Position numbers and translations under genes: made by a program. Shown piece by piece: positions 17,830-26,360 of a DNA stretch of 64,000 nucleotides. The first letter of the stretch is position 1; the number at the start of each line of letters is the position of its first letter. The notes below the pieces were generated by a model. That model saw only the letters and a program-made list of their open reading frames with translations, made no database searches and was not told the DNA's origin. This DNA is from an uncultured Paracoccaceae bacterium (lineage in GTDB: Bacteria; Pseudomonadota; Alphaproteobacteria; Rhodobacterales; Rhodobacteraceae): assembly GCA_947503175.1 (NCBI GenBank), contig CANNCO010000001.1:806001-870000 (forward strand), read 5' to 3'.

Positions 17830-19854
17830 ATGGCTGATATTCCCGTTCGCACCGAGTTTCCGCGCAAGGTGCGCGAGATCGAGAATGCGTGGATCCCGAT
17901 GTCCGACGGGGTGCGTCTGGCGGCGCGGATCTGGCTGCCTGAGGATGCCGAGGACGATCCGGTGCCCGCGATCCTTGAATATCTGCCCTATCGGAAGCGG
18001 GACGGGACGGTCGAGCGCGATCACCTGACCCACCCCTATTTCGCGGGCTTCGGCTATGCGGGCGTGCGGGTCGATATGCGCGGGACGGGCGATAGCGAGG
18101 GCGTCTGTCTGGGCGAGTATCTGCAGCAGGAGCAGGACGATTGCCTGGAGGTTCTGGCCTGGCTCGCCGCGCAGCCGTGGTGCACCGGCAAGGCGGGGAT
18201 GATCGGCATCTCGTGGGGCGGGTTCAACGGATTGCAACTGGCCGCGCTTCGCCCGCCAGAGCTTGCAGCGGTGATCTCGCTCTGTTCGACCGATGACCGG
18301 TATGCGGATGATATCCATTTCATGGGCGGCGCGGTGCTGACGGACAAGCTGAGCTGGGGCGCGACGGCATTTTCCATCGCGCATACGCCACCCGACCCGG
18401 CGATCGTGGGTGAGGATCGCTGGCGCGACATGTGGATGGAGCGGCTGGAGCATAACGGGCTGTGGATGCTGGACTGGTTCCGGCACCAGCGGCGGGACGC
18501 ATTCTTTCAGCATGGGTCGATCTGCGACAACTATGCGGATGTCGACATTCCCGTCTACCTCGTGGGCGGCTGGGCCGATGGCTATACCAACCCGATCTTC
18601 CGGATGCTCGAACACTTGCCGGGACCGAAGAAGGGCCTCGTCGGGCCATGGGCGCATAAATACCCACATTTCGCGGGGCCGGGGCCGAGGATCGGGTTCC
18701 TGCAGGAATGCCTGCGCTGGTGGGACCAGCACCTGAAAGGCATCGAAACGGGGATCATGGAAGAGCCTGTCTTGCGCGCATGGGTGCAGGATTATGCGCC
18801 GCCCCGACCGAGCTATGACGAGCGGCCCGGGGTCTGGGTGGCGGAGACGGAATGGCCACCGGCGGATACGCAACCGATGACGCTGGCGCTGTCGCCGGGA
18901 CGGTTGTCGGACGAGGCGTCGGATGTGCCGATAGAGGTGCACTCACCACAGACGGCGGGACGTTATGCCCCGGTCTGGTGCCAGTACGGGTTGGGCGAAG
19001 ACGGCGGGTTCGACCAGAACCGCGAAGCGTCTGCCATGGTGGTGTTCGAAACCGAGCCACTGGCCGAAGACCTGCATCTTCTGGGCTTTCCGATCCTTGA
19101 GGCGGAGGTGGCCAGCGATACGCCGGTCGCCAACCTGATCGCAACCCTGTCGGTCGTGGATGATGCACAGGGGGCGACGCTGGCAAGCTTTGGCGTGCAG
19201 AACCTGACCCACAGGAACAGCGACCTGACACCGGAACCGATGACACCGGGCAAGGCCGAACCGGTGCGCGTCCAACTGAATGTCTGCGGCCAGACCTTCC
19301 GGAAAGGTCAGCGCATCCGGCTGGCGCTGTCCACAGCCTATTGGCCGATGGTGTTTCCAGCGCCGGAGGATGCGACGCTCACGCTGATGCCCGGCTCCGC
19401 ACATCTGCATCTTCCGGTGCGCGCCGCCAAGCCCTTTGATGCAACACTGGCCGAGTTCGGGCCTGCCGAAGGGGCGGCCCCGCTGGTCGTCGAACCGATC
19501 ACAAGCGGGATGGGGCATCGCACGGTGACCGAGAACCTGCCGACCGGTGTCGAGACCTATCAACGGCTGGGCGACACCGGATTGCACCGGCACGCCCATA
19601 CCGGGATGGAGGTGCAGTATCGCGACAGCGACACCTTTACGATCCACCCAGGCGACCCGAACAGCGCGCGCGGCGTGTGCCACTGGATCAAGCGCTACGG
19701 GCGCGGAGACTGGCGCGCCGAGGTCGAGACGGAAACCTCGGTCGAGGCTCTCGCCACGGTCTGGCGTATCCGGGCGACGCTGGTGGCGCGGGAGGCTGGG
19801 GACGAGATCTTTCGCCGCGAGTTTTCCGAAGATATTCCCCGCGATCTGGTCTAG
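17830..19854 (+). CDS. CocE/NonD family hydrolase (S15-type), copy 2
   Basis: A 674-aa paralogue of the preceding gene with the same layout: GYAGVRVDMRGTGDSEG, the nucleophile elbow GMIGISWGGFNG, the acid in LVGGWADGY and the histidine in GPWAHKYPH. It begins 11 nt after its sister with AAGGA as ribosome site. The two copies are clearly diverged, suggesting different specificities within one pathway. The last gene of the operon; its stop codon lies inside a CTAG shared with the stop of the convergent transporter gene. Confidence 0.87.
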   Translation: MADIPVRTEFPRKVREIENAWIPMSDGVRLAARIWLPEDAEDDPVPAILEYLPYRKRDGTVERDHLTHPYFAGFGYAGVRVDMRGTGDSEGVCLGEYLQQEQDDCLEVLAWLAAQPWCTGKAGMIGISWGGFNGLQLAALRPPELAAVISLCSTDDRYADDIHFMGGAVLTDKLSWGATAFSIAHTPPDPAIVGEDRWRDMWMERLEHNGLWMLDWFRHQRRDAFFQHGSICDNYADVDIPVYLVGGWADGYTNPIFRMLEHLPGPKKGLVGPWAHKYPHFAGPGPRIGFLQECLRWWDQHLKGIETGIMEEPVLRAWVQDYAPPRPSYDERPGVWVAETEWPPADTQPMTLALSPGRLSDEASDVPIEVHSPQTAGRYAPVWCQYGLGEDGGFDQNREASAMVVFETEPLAEDLHLLGFPILEAEVASDTPVANLIATLSVVDDAQGATLASFGVQNLTHRNSDLTPEPMTPGKAEPVRVQLNVCGQTFRKGQRIRLALSTAYWPMVFPAPEDATLTLMPGSAHLHLPVRAAKPFDATLAEFGPAEGAAPLVVEPITSGMGHRTVTENLPTGVETYQRLGDTGLHRHAHTGMEVQYRDSDTFTIHPGDPNSARGVCHWIKRYGRGDWRAEVETETSVEALATVWRIRATLVAREAGDEIFRREFSEDIPRDLV

Positions 19855-20990
19855 GATGCGCGCATCGCCTTTGCGCGAACCTTACGGATGGTTTCTGCGC
19901 CCAGCCCCGCGATCAGTCCTGCTGCCGGGCCAAGGATTGCCGTGCCCAGTGCGGCTGCGGCCATGACAGGACGGCAATCGGCGCGGGCGTCGATCAGTCT
20001 GCGCGAGAACGCCAGATCGGCGGCGGCATAGGCCAGAAGCGCGCCGACGACGGGCATCGGGATTGCGCCCAGAACCTGCACCATGGCCGGACCGGCGAGG
20101 GCCATGGCGGCGCAGAGAGCCGCAAGGACGATGGGCGCGAGCATCGTGCGTGCGCCGAAGCGGTGATGGGCTGTTACACCGCCAGCGCCGTGGCACATGG
20201 GCAACCCGCCGAGCGGTGCGAAGATCAGGGTGAGGGTGCCCGAGGACGCGGCAAGGCGGGCTTCGGTGACGCGATGCGCATCTGGTCCATAGACCTGCCG
20301 GGCGAGGGCTGCGGTCAGGACGACGGCGTTCAGAAGTGTGAGCGGAAGCTGCGGAAGAAGGCCGAACAGAACCACATTCGTGGCGGAGATGTCGGACGCC
20401 GGCATGGCGGGGATGGCGACGGGTGCGGGAATACCCAACCAGAGGCCGATGGCAATCGCCGCCCCGATGACCAGAAGCGCCCATGGGCCGCGCCGCCAGA
20501 CAAGGGACAGGGCAAGGACCGCAAGGGCCGGGGCTGCGTACCACCAGTTCTGCCCCATCAGGTCGAGCGCGACCAGAAACAGCGTGATCCCAAGCCCCAC
20601 CTGAAGACCGACGACAACCGATTGCGGGATCGCGCGGGCATATCGGACAAGGCCGGGCAGGGCGGACATGGCCAGCAGGATGACGCCCATCAGAACCCCG
20701 GCGACGGCCAGCTCTGCCGGGGCCAGATGACCGGCGAGGAGGGCGGCACCGAGGGCTTTCATCGGCTGGACGGGGATCGGCAGGCGGTAGCGGAGCGCGA
20801 CCAGCGCGTATCCGGCAGCGAAGCCCGCAAAGACGGGCATCGGGGCCAGAAGCCCCGCCATCAGACCGGCAATCACGTAAGGCAGCATCGTGCCCAGATC
20901 GCCGAAAGCACCCGAGATATCACCCGTCACCGCGGCCAGGCGCGATGGCTTTCTCTCGGGTTCATGTGTGCCGGTGCTGATGCCGGTCAT
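19851..20990 (-). CDS. MOT1-type sulfate/molybdate transporter
   Basis: A 379-aa integral membrane protein with about ten hydrophobic segments. It matches the MOT1 molybdate-transporter family: GDISGAFGDLGTMLPYVIAG at the N terminus and the second conserved block LGGLPMCHGAGGVTAHHRFGARTM. Predicted to import molybdate as an oxyanion symporter. The gene upstream on the same strand encodes a regulator with a molybdate-binding-like domain, which supports molybdate over sulfate. It ends convergently with the CocE-like gene, their stop codons overlapping by 4 nt. Confidence 0.82.
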   Translation of the reverse strand: MTGISTGTHEPERKPSRLAAVTGDISGAFGDLGTMLPYVIAGLMAGLLAPMPVFAGFAAGYALVALRYRLPIPVQPMKALGAALLAGHLAPAELAVAGVLMGVILLAMSALPGLVRYARAIPQSVVVGLQVGLGITLFLVALDLMGQNWWYAAPALAVLALSLVWRRGPWALLVIGAAIAIGLWLGIPAPVAIPAMPASDISATNVVLFGLLPQLPLTLLNAVVLTAALARQVYGPDAHRVTEARLAASSGTLTLIFAPLGGLPMCHGAGGVTAHHRFGARTMLAPIVLAALCAAMALAGPAMVQVLGAIPMPVVGALLAYAAADLAFSRRLIDARADCRPVMAAAALGTAILGPAAGLIAGLGAETIRKVRAKAMRAS

Positions 20991-21094
20991 TTGTCGGCCT
21001 TCCCTTCCCTAGGGTCCGACTATCGGACAGCCAGGCGGGCAATTGCAATGCGCGGCGCGGTTAGTAGGGTGGATTTTGTGGGTTCGTGAGGTGC

Positions 21095-21119
21095 ATTACT
21101 ATGTATTCTGGCACATAAT
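21095..21119 (-). promoter_or_regulatory. Candidate operator upstream of the MOT1-type transporter
   Basis: On the plus strand TATGT (21100-21104) and ACATA (21113-21117) form a 5-bp inverted repeat with 8-bp spacer inside an AT-rich patch (ATTACTATGT...ACATAAT) in the 171-bp gap between regulator and transporter genes. It is not a clean ModE site. Weak evidence on its own. Confidence 0.3.
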
Positions 21120-21161
21120 TTCCCGAGCTGTGGCGGGAACCACCGGTTTCGGTAGATCGGT

Positions 21162-22013
21162 CTAGTCGGAGTTCCAGCGGACGGACCCGAGACCGGCAAG
21201 ATCGTATCCGCCAAGGGTCGCGGCCTTGTCTCGGAAGGCGGGTGTCCGGGTGAACTCCAGCAGCATTTGAACGGGCGGTGTGAAATAGGCGCGCCGGTCG
21301 ATCAGCAGGTCGAACTGCTCTTCGGCGACGGGTATGAAGGAAAGCCCCAGACGGTTGGCGGCGGCGGATAGTCCAAGCGCAACATCGGCCTCGCCCGACG
21401 CCACCGTTTCGGCGGCATCGGTTTCGGTGCGGGCGGGGGCGTCGAGGAACCGCGCGCGCGACAGGTCGAGATCGGCGGTCAGCCGGTCGAACAGGTCGCG
21501 CGATCCGGCGCCGGGCTGGCGCAGGACGACGCGGGATCCGTTCAGGTCGTCCAGCCCGCCGATCCGGCTGTCTTTCGCGACGATCAGCCCCTGATGGCGG
21601 CGCGCCCACCCCAGCAGCACGGCGTCCCGGGCACCGCTATTTGCCAAGGCGGTCAGGTTCCAGCCATCGTCTTCGGGGATGTGAAGGCCCGCCAGCGCCG
21701 CCTGCCGGGCGGTGAACCGGCGCAGCCCGTCGCCGCTGCCGTCAAACAGCGTGGCGAGGCTGCAACGGCTTTCGCGGATCGCCCAGTCCAGAAGAGGGTC
21801 ATGGGACCCCGCAACCACATCGGGCCGAGGTACGGCTGTGTCGCCAGCGATCCAGGTGTTGATTTCGTCCAATGGAAACAGAAGCTTACCGGTAATCCTG
21901 CGGTGTGGAATCTCGCCCGCCGCGGCCAGATCATAGACCTTGCGTTCCTTGACCCGCAGAAGGTCGGCAACCTCTTTGGTGGTCAGAAAGCTGGGTCCGG
22001 CATCGCCTGTCAT
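21162..22013 (-). CDS. HTH regulator with periplasmic-binding-protein-like (molybdate-sensor type) domain
   Basis: A 283-aa protein. Residues about 9-55 form an excisionase-type winged helix (FLTTKEVADLLRVKERKVYDLAAAGEIPHRRITGKLLFP). The rest resembles the PBP-like domain found in regulators of molybdate or tungstate uptake: QGLIVAKDSRIGGLDDLNG, RQPGAGSRDLFDR, ETVASGEADVALGLSAAANRLGLSFIPVAEEQFDLLI. It is predicted to sense an oxyanion and control the downstream MOT1-type transporter gene. Start MTGDAG is preferred (GGGAG upstream, though about 10 nt away); ATGs 6 and 19 codons earlier are possible. Confidence 0.78.
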   Translation of the reverse strand: MTGDAGPSFLTTKEVADLLRVKERKVYDLAAAGEIPHRRITGKLLFPLDEINTWIAGDTAVPRPDVVAGSHDPLLDWAIRESRCSLATLFDGSGDGLRRFTARQAALAGLHIPEDDGWNLTALANSGARDAVLLGWARRHQGLIVAKDSRIGGLDDLNGSRVVLRQPGAGSRDLFDRLTADLDLSRARFLDAPARTETDAAETVASGEADVALGLSAAANRLGLSFIPVAEEQFDLLIDRRAYFTPPVQMLLEFTRTPAFRDKAATLGGYDLAGLGSVRWNSD

Positions 22014-22188
22014 CGGTTCTTGATCTCCCATGCGGTGGTTGCCCGGTCGAGCCGGCAGCCAGCCGGGCATGAGGGAGGATACCCCGCGCGAACGGGGGCG
22101 GTCCAGCCATGGGTTGCGGTCCTGACGCGGCGCAGGAGGACCGGTCAGATGGCCGGATCGGTCACCGCGTTAACGCTGCGGGCGCTTC

Positions 22189-22231
22189 ATGCGCATACCA
22201 TGCGGATAGCATTTGTATTCCATGCGCATGG
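22189..22231. repeat. Four-unit 11-bp periodic repeat, ATGCGCAT type (copy 2)
   Basis: Units ATGCGCATACC, ATGCGGATAGC, ATTTGTATTCC, ATGCGCATGG have the same length and unit order as the copy at 6121-6163; the second unit is again the ATGCGG variant and the third is degenerate. It lies between the HTH/PBP regulator gene and the end of the VWA gene. The rest of this 231-bp gap shows no clear gene. Confidence 0.75.
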
Positions 22232-22244
22232 CTGTGGGCTGAGA

Positions 22245-23483
22245 TCAGGCCGAATTGGTCTCGGCAAGGTTCAGAATCTTGCCAAAGGGCGGCACCGTTC
22301 CGGGCGTGTCCGGCGTCACCCAGAGAACCGGCATCGGCGGGCGCGCGCCGATGGGTCCGTCCAGATCGGTCAGGATCACGATCATCGCGGGATCGAGCCG
22401 CGCGGCCTCGTCCAGAACGTCGACATAGGAGGTTCCGCCGCCGCGATTGAGCGTCAGACCCCGCATGGCGTTCTCCCAGAGACCGGGGCCGAGGGTGGCG
22501 CGGGTGTGGACCGCCTCGTCAAAGCCCAGAACATGGGTTTCGGCCCCGGTGCGGCGGGCGATGCCTGCGCATTCTGAGGCCAGAAGGGTGAGCGTCAGGT
22601 CGTCGATGGAACTGGAGGTATCGATGCAGACGGCAAGCCGGGGGCGGGTGGCGAGGCGTTCGGTGCCGGGCTCGAAGAACGGGGTGGGGCCGCCGGTTTC
22701 ACGGGCCTGCGCCTCCATCGCCAGCCAGCGGCGCGCCGGGCGGCGATGGGTCGGGCGGGGCGCGTCGGTGACCGCGCGGGTCAGCAAGCGGCGCAGGCGC
22801 AATTCCCACGCGATGCGGGGCGGGGCGAGATCGGCGAGGGTCTGCGACAGGGGGCCGATGCCGGTGCCGGCGGCGCGGCCGGTCTGCATCGCGCGCATCC
22901 GGCGGGCGCGCCATTCCGGTTCGGGCGTGGGGGCCTTGTCCGTCTGGTCCGAGGGCCCGAGATCGGGGGTGAACCGGCGGCGGGCGGCATAGTCGGCGGC
23001 GCGTTTCCGGGTGCCTGCATCGCCCATGAGGGCGGTCGCAAGGCGTTCGGTATCCCAGTCGGCCAGGGCGGTGGCGGCGGGAACCTGACGCCCCACGGCC
23101 TCGGCCAGAAGCTCGGTCAGGCGGGTGGCGGGGCGCGGCAGGGCGTGGCCGCCTGCAAACAGGGTTTCGTTGACGATGGCATCGGCGGCGAGCGCGTAGA
23201 GATCGGAGGAAAAGGCCGGGCCGAGGCGTTCGGCCAGCGCCGCGCTGCGTGCCGGGTGGCGCAGGGCGACGTGCAGGATGTGATGGGCGGCAAGACCGAT
23301 CTGTTCGTGGCGCGGCAGGCCCGCGAAATCGGGGCCGTAGAAGATCGTCTCGCCGGCCGTTCGGGTGGGGCCGGGATCGTCGCGGTGGCTGCACCAGAGG
23401 GCGAGGGCGGCGATGGCGGGGTCGATTGCGCCCATGTCCTGAAGCGCCGGGGCGGCGCGTGTGGAATGGCGCGCGCTGTTCAT
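22245..23483 (-). CDS. VWA domain protein, DUF2201/metallopeptidase-like
   Basis: A 412-aa protein. The N-terminal region resembles the DUF2201 putative metallopeptidase domain, with AAHHILHVALRHP (His67, His71) where relatives carry an HExLH-like zinc motif; here the Glu position is His68, so catalysis is doubtful. The C-terminal half is a von Willebrand A fold with a MIDAS metal site (DTSSS, residues 288-292) and TSYVDV and TDLDGP later. The upstream gene encodes a MoxR-type ATPase and overlaps by 4 nt. MoxR-VWA pairs usually act as metal- or cofactor-inserting chaperones. Confidence 0.78.
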   Translation of the reverse strand: MNSARHSTRAAPALQDMGAIDPAIAALALWCSHRDDPGPTRTAGETIFYGPDFAGLPRHEQIGLAAHHILHVALRHPARSAALAERLGPAFSSDLYALAADAIVNETLFAGGHALPRPATRLTELLAEAVGRQVPAATALADWDTERLATALMGDAGTRKRAADYAARRRFTPDLGPSDQTDKAPTPEPEWRARRMRAMQTGRAAGTGIGPLSQTLADLAPPRIAWELRLRRLLTRAVTDAPRPTHRRPARRWLAMEAQARETGGPTPFFEPGTERLATRPRLAVCIDTSSSIDDLTLTLLASECAGIARRTGAETHVLGFDEAVHTRATLGPGLWENAMRGLTLNRGGGTSYVDVLDEAARLDPAMIVILTDLDGPIGARPPMPVLWVTPDTPGTVPPFGKILNLAETNSA

Positions 23484-24586
23484 GCGCCCCGTTGCGCGGA
23501 ATAGACGCGATAGGCGGAGGAGGCGCTGAATGCCGCGTGCCAGCCATCGGCAAGCGCCTTGCGGATCAACATCTCGAACCCGAACGCGGTGAGTTCCCCC
23601 AGCGGCATGGCGGCGAAGGCAGGTTCCTTTCGGTGTTCCGCAAGCGTTCGGATTTCCGCCATGGTTTCAATGGCCTGTGGCGCATTCTTGTGACCGGACA
23701 GGGCAACGGTGCCATAGATCACCGCCGTCAGACCGTGCATCGTGGCCGGGTACATGGCGCGCCGGTCGCGGCCCGAGGCGGCGAGCATGTCTTCGACCGC
23801 CGTGGCGGCGGCGATATCATCGGCGATCACCGCGAATTCGGCTGCCGGGGCCGCGCCGACGGTGCCCGCGATCATCGCGTTCCGGGCCGTGCGGTCGGGC
23901 ACGGATTTCAGGATATCGCTGACCCGTTCCCATGACCGGGGGGTGCAGGCGACCATGAGGCCCTGCCGGATCGCCTCTTCCGTCGTCTCGAAGAGGTCGG
24001 GGCGTCCGCGCAGAAAGGCGGTGACGGCCGGGTGGATGGCATTGGCGGGGGCGTAATGCGCGAGCCATTGGGCGGCGTCCGCCCGCACCTCCATATGGAT
24101 CAGCCGGTCGGACAGCGCGGTGCCCATGTCATAGGCGATGGCACCGTCTTCGACGGTGTTTCCGGCCGCGACGATCAGCACCGACGGGGGCAAGAGGTGG
24201 CGGCCCACGCGACGCTCCTGCAAAAGCCCGTAGACCGTGGGTTGCAGGGTTGGCTGGGCGGCGGTGAGTTCGTCGAGAAACAGGATCGAGGGGGTTCTGG
24301 GGTCGTCCGGCAGATCCTCGGGCCGGTACCAGACGGTGCGTTTCGCGTCGTGGTCGTAATAGGGCAGGCCGCGCAGGTCCTGGGGTTCGATGGTGGTCAG
24401 GCGCAGGTCGAACAGGCGCGCGCCGATCTTGTCGGCCAGTTGCCGGACGATCTGGGTCTTGCCCACGCCGGGGCGCCCGTGGAGCATCCACGAGGCGGTG
24501 AGACCGCCCGCCGACTGGGCCTGCCAGCCCCGTTCGAGGACGTCCAGCGCATCACCGGCGGAGAGGGTGTTGGCGTTGATGGTCAT
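23480..24586 (-). CDS. MoxR-type AAA ATPase
   Basis: A 368-aa AAA+ ATPase. Walker A is GRPGVGKT (37-44), Walker B is SILFLDELTAA, sensor 1 is VLIVAAGN and the arginine-finger region is in GTALSDRLIHMEV. It is expected to form hexameric rings and remodel a target protein together with the VWA partner. Start MTINANTL is set by the ATGA overlap with the preceding gene's stop; the longer frame upstream is the preceding gene out of frame. It sits in a three-gene unit (membrane protein, MoxR, VWA). Confidence 0.86.
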   Translation of the reverse strand: MTINANTLSAGDALDVLERGWQAQSAGGLTASWMLHGRPGVGKTQIVRQLADKIGARLFDLRLTTIEPQDLRGLPYYDHDAKRTVWYRPEDLPDDPRTPSILFLDELTAAQPTLQPTVYGLLQERRVGRHLLPPSVLIVAAGNTVEDGAIAYDMGTALSDRLIHMEVRADAAQWLAHYAPANAIHPAVTAFLRGRPDLFETTEEAIRQGLMVACTPRSWERVSDILKSVPDRTARNAMIAGTVGAAPAAEFAVIADDIAAATAVEDMLAASGRDRRAMYPATMHGLTAVIYGTVALSGHKNAPQAIETMAEIRTLAEHRKEPAFAAMPLGELTAFGFEMLIRKALADGWHAAFSASSAYRVYSAQRGA

Positions 24587-25272
24587 GCGGGCAGAGCCTC
24601 CGCGGCAAGCATTGCGTCGAGGCGGATATGGGCGGGGACGGAGCGGGCGTCGATGGTGATCTGCCGCAGGAACGTGTCGTCGCGCCACGCGGCGTTGTGG
24701 AGCGCCTTTTCGGTGAGGTCATCGTCGAACAGCGTGGCAAGGGCGGCGTGATCGGCCGGCGTCAGATCGAGGATGCGAGGGTCGTCGCCGCCCTGCTGAA
24801 CCGAGACCAGAGTGAGCGGCGTGATGCGGGCCAGTTCGGATTGTTCGACCACCAGGGAAAGCTCGCCCCGGTCAAACCCGTGGCGGGCCGCGATGCCCTG
24901 CAGGATGCCGCTGGCGCGGTGGCGGAGGAGATCGCGGGTGCGGTCGGCGTCATCCTCGGAAATCAGGGTGTCGCGGCGGTCCTTGGGGTGGCGGAGAAGC
25001 TTTATCTCCACCAGCCAGATGACGATGATCATGAAGAGCGGGGCCTGCGCGATGGGGAGCGCCAGATGCGGCCAGATCAGCATCGCGGCGACGAAAGGGG
25101 TGAGCGCGGAGAGGTAGCGGAGGGGCTGGCTTTCGACGATGAGGCGGAGGAGGACCGGAACGGAGATCGCGCGGCGCGGCAGGACCATGATGCGGCCGAT
25201 GATGCGTTTGGGCACGGCACGCATTTCAAGTGCGCCGGAATTCAGAAGGGTCGAGGGCGTGACGACGAACAT
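24583..25272 (-). CDS. Membrane-associated protein of unknown function, first gene of MoxR-VWA unit
   Basis: A 229-aa protein with no recognised family. Residues about 55-90 form one long or two short hydrophobic segments (YLSALTPFVAAMLIWPHLALPIAQAPLFMIIVIWLVEIKLL). The remaining C-terminal part is soluble and acidic (TLISEDDADRTRDLLRH...). Start MFVVTPSTLLN; no strong ribosome site is visible. Its stop overlaps the MoxR start, so it is co-translated and probably anchors or recruits the MoxR-VWA pair at the membrane (inference). Confidence 0.65.
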   Translation of the reverse strand: MFVVTPSTLLNSGALEMRAVPKRIIGRIMVLPRRAISVPVLLRLIVESQPLRYLSALTPFVAAMLIWPHLALPIAQAPLFMIIVIWLVEIKLLRHPKDRRDTLISEDDADRTRDLLRHRASGILQGIAARHGFDRGELSLVVEQSELARITPLTLVSVQQGGDDPRILDLTPADHAALATLFDDDLTEKALHNAAWRDDTFLRQITIDARSVPAHIRLDAMLAAEALPA

Positions 25273-25343
25273 GGCTGCTTTCGGGCTAGGACATGGGGGT
25301 GAAGATATGGTGTGGGGCGGCGGGGGCAAGTTTGCCTTCGTTC

Positions 25344-26285
25344 CTAGCTTTCCGCCCGATGTGCGCGGGGCGGTGCCCCGAATTCCTTTCGGTAGGCCCG
25401 GGTCATTGCAGAGGCATCGACATAGCCGCAGCGCGTGGCGATCTCGGCCACCGACATCGACGCGCGTTCCACCAGTCGCCGGGCCTCGTGGAGGCGCAGG
25501 CGGCGATAGACGGTGCGGGGGGGCGTGCCCAGATGCCGGGCGAAGAGCGTTTCGAGCCGCCGCTGACCCAGATCCAGCCGCTTGCCGATCTCTGCCACGG
25601 TAAGGGGCGTTTCGATGTTGCGGCGCATCAGTGCCACTGCCGCATCGACGGTTTGCTGGCCGGTCATCCTGAGCGCGGGGTCGGTGGGATGGCTGCGTTC
25701 GCCATGCATGAAAAGCGCAGCCACCTCCAGCCGCAGGGTGGCACCGTGATGGCGGTGGATCAGGTCGAGGATCAGGTCGAAGGTCGTCGTCACGCCGCCG
25801 CAGGTGATCCGGTCGCCGTCGATCACGAAGCGGTCTTCGGTCACGTCGAGATCGGGGAAGGTTTCGGAGAGCGCGGTGAGTTCGTCCCAGTGGATCGTGG
25901 CGCGGCGGCCTTCGAGAAGTCCGGCCTCGGCCAGAAGCCACGAGCCCGTGTCCATGCCCACGAGGGTCTTGAAGCGGCGGGCGGCCGCGCGCAGGGCGCG
26001 CAGGCTGGCAGGGGTCATCTGGGCGCGGAAGCCGTAGCTGGTCAGGACGAACAGGAAATCACCGCCCGGCTGGTCGGCAAGACGTGCGGCCGGCATGACC
26101 GGCAGCCCGGAGGACGAGACGGCCCGTTGCCCGTCGATGGTCAGGAAGGTCCAGCGATAAAGCGTGCGCCGGGCGAAGCCGTTGGCGGCGCGCAGGGGTT
26201 CGACGGCGTTTGCAAGGCAATGGTTCGAGAAACCATCGAACAGGAGGACGCCGATCTCTTGCGTCTTGAGAGTCGTATCCGGCAT
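25344..26285 (-). CDS. GlxA-family transcriptional regulator (DJ-1/PfpI domain + AraC HTH)
   Basis: A 313-aa regulator. The N-terminal two thirds form an amidase-like DJ-1/PfpI domain (IGVLLFDGFSNHCLANAVEPLRAAN). The C-terminal AraC domain has two helix-turn-helix units (LTVAEIGKRLDLGQRRLETLF and SVAEIATRCGYVDASAMTRAYRKEFG). Relatives include GbdR and CdhR, which control betaine and carnitine catabolism. Start MPDTTLKTQEIG is chosen because AGGA lies 8 nt upstream; two earlier ATGs are possible. It is divergent from the acyl-CoA operon at 26361 with 75 bp between, so it is the likely activator of that operon. Confidence 0.82.
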   Translation of the reverse strand: MPDTTLKTQEIGVLLFDGFSNHCLANAVEPLRAANGFARRTLYRWTFLTIDGQRAVSSSGLPVMPAARLADQPGGDFLFVLTSYGFRAQMTPASLRALRAAARRFKTLVGMDTGSWLLAEAGLLEGRRATIHWDELTALSETFPDLDVTEDRFVIDGDRITCGGVTTTFDLILDLIHRHHGATLRLEVAALFMHGERSHPTDPALRMTGQQTVDAAVALMRRNIETPLTVAEIGKRLDLGQRRLETLFARHLGTPPRTVYRRLRLHEARRLVERASMSVAEIATRCGYVDASAMTRAYRKEFGAPPRAHRAES

Positions 26286-26360
26286 GATTGCCATCCTGTT
26301 TTGCACGGTCAGGCCAGTTGCCCGCGCCATTCTGGGTAAGTCAAGCAGGATGGGCGTTTC

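Noticed and set aside
24583-25941. Extended 452-aa version of the membrane protein in the MoxR unit
   Set aside because: The upstream third is Arg/Pro-rich shadow sequence of the GlxA gene; the membrane protein starts at MFVVTPSTLLN.
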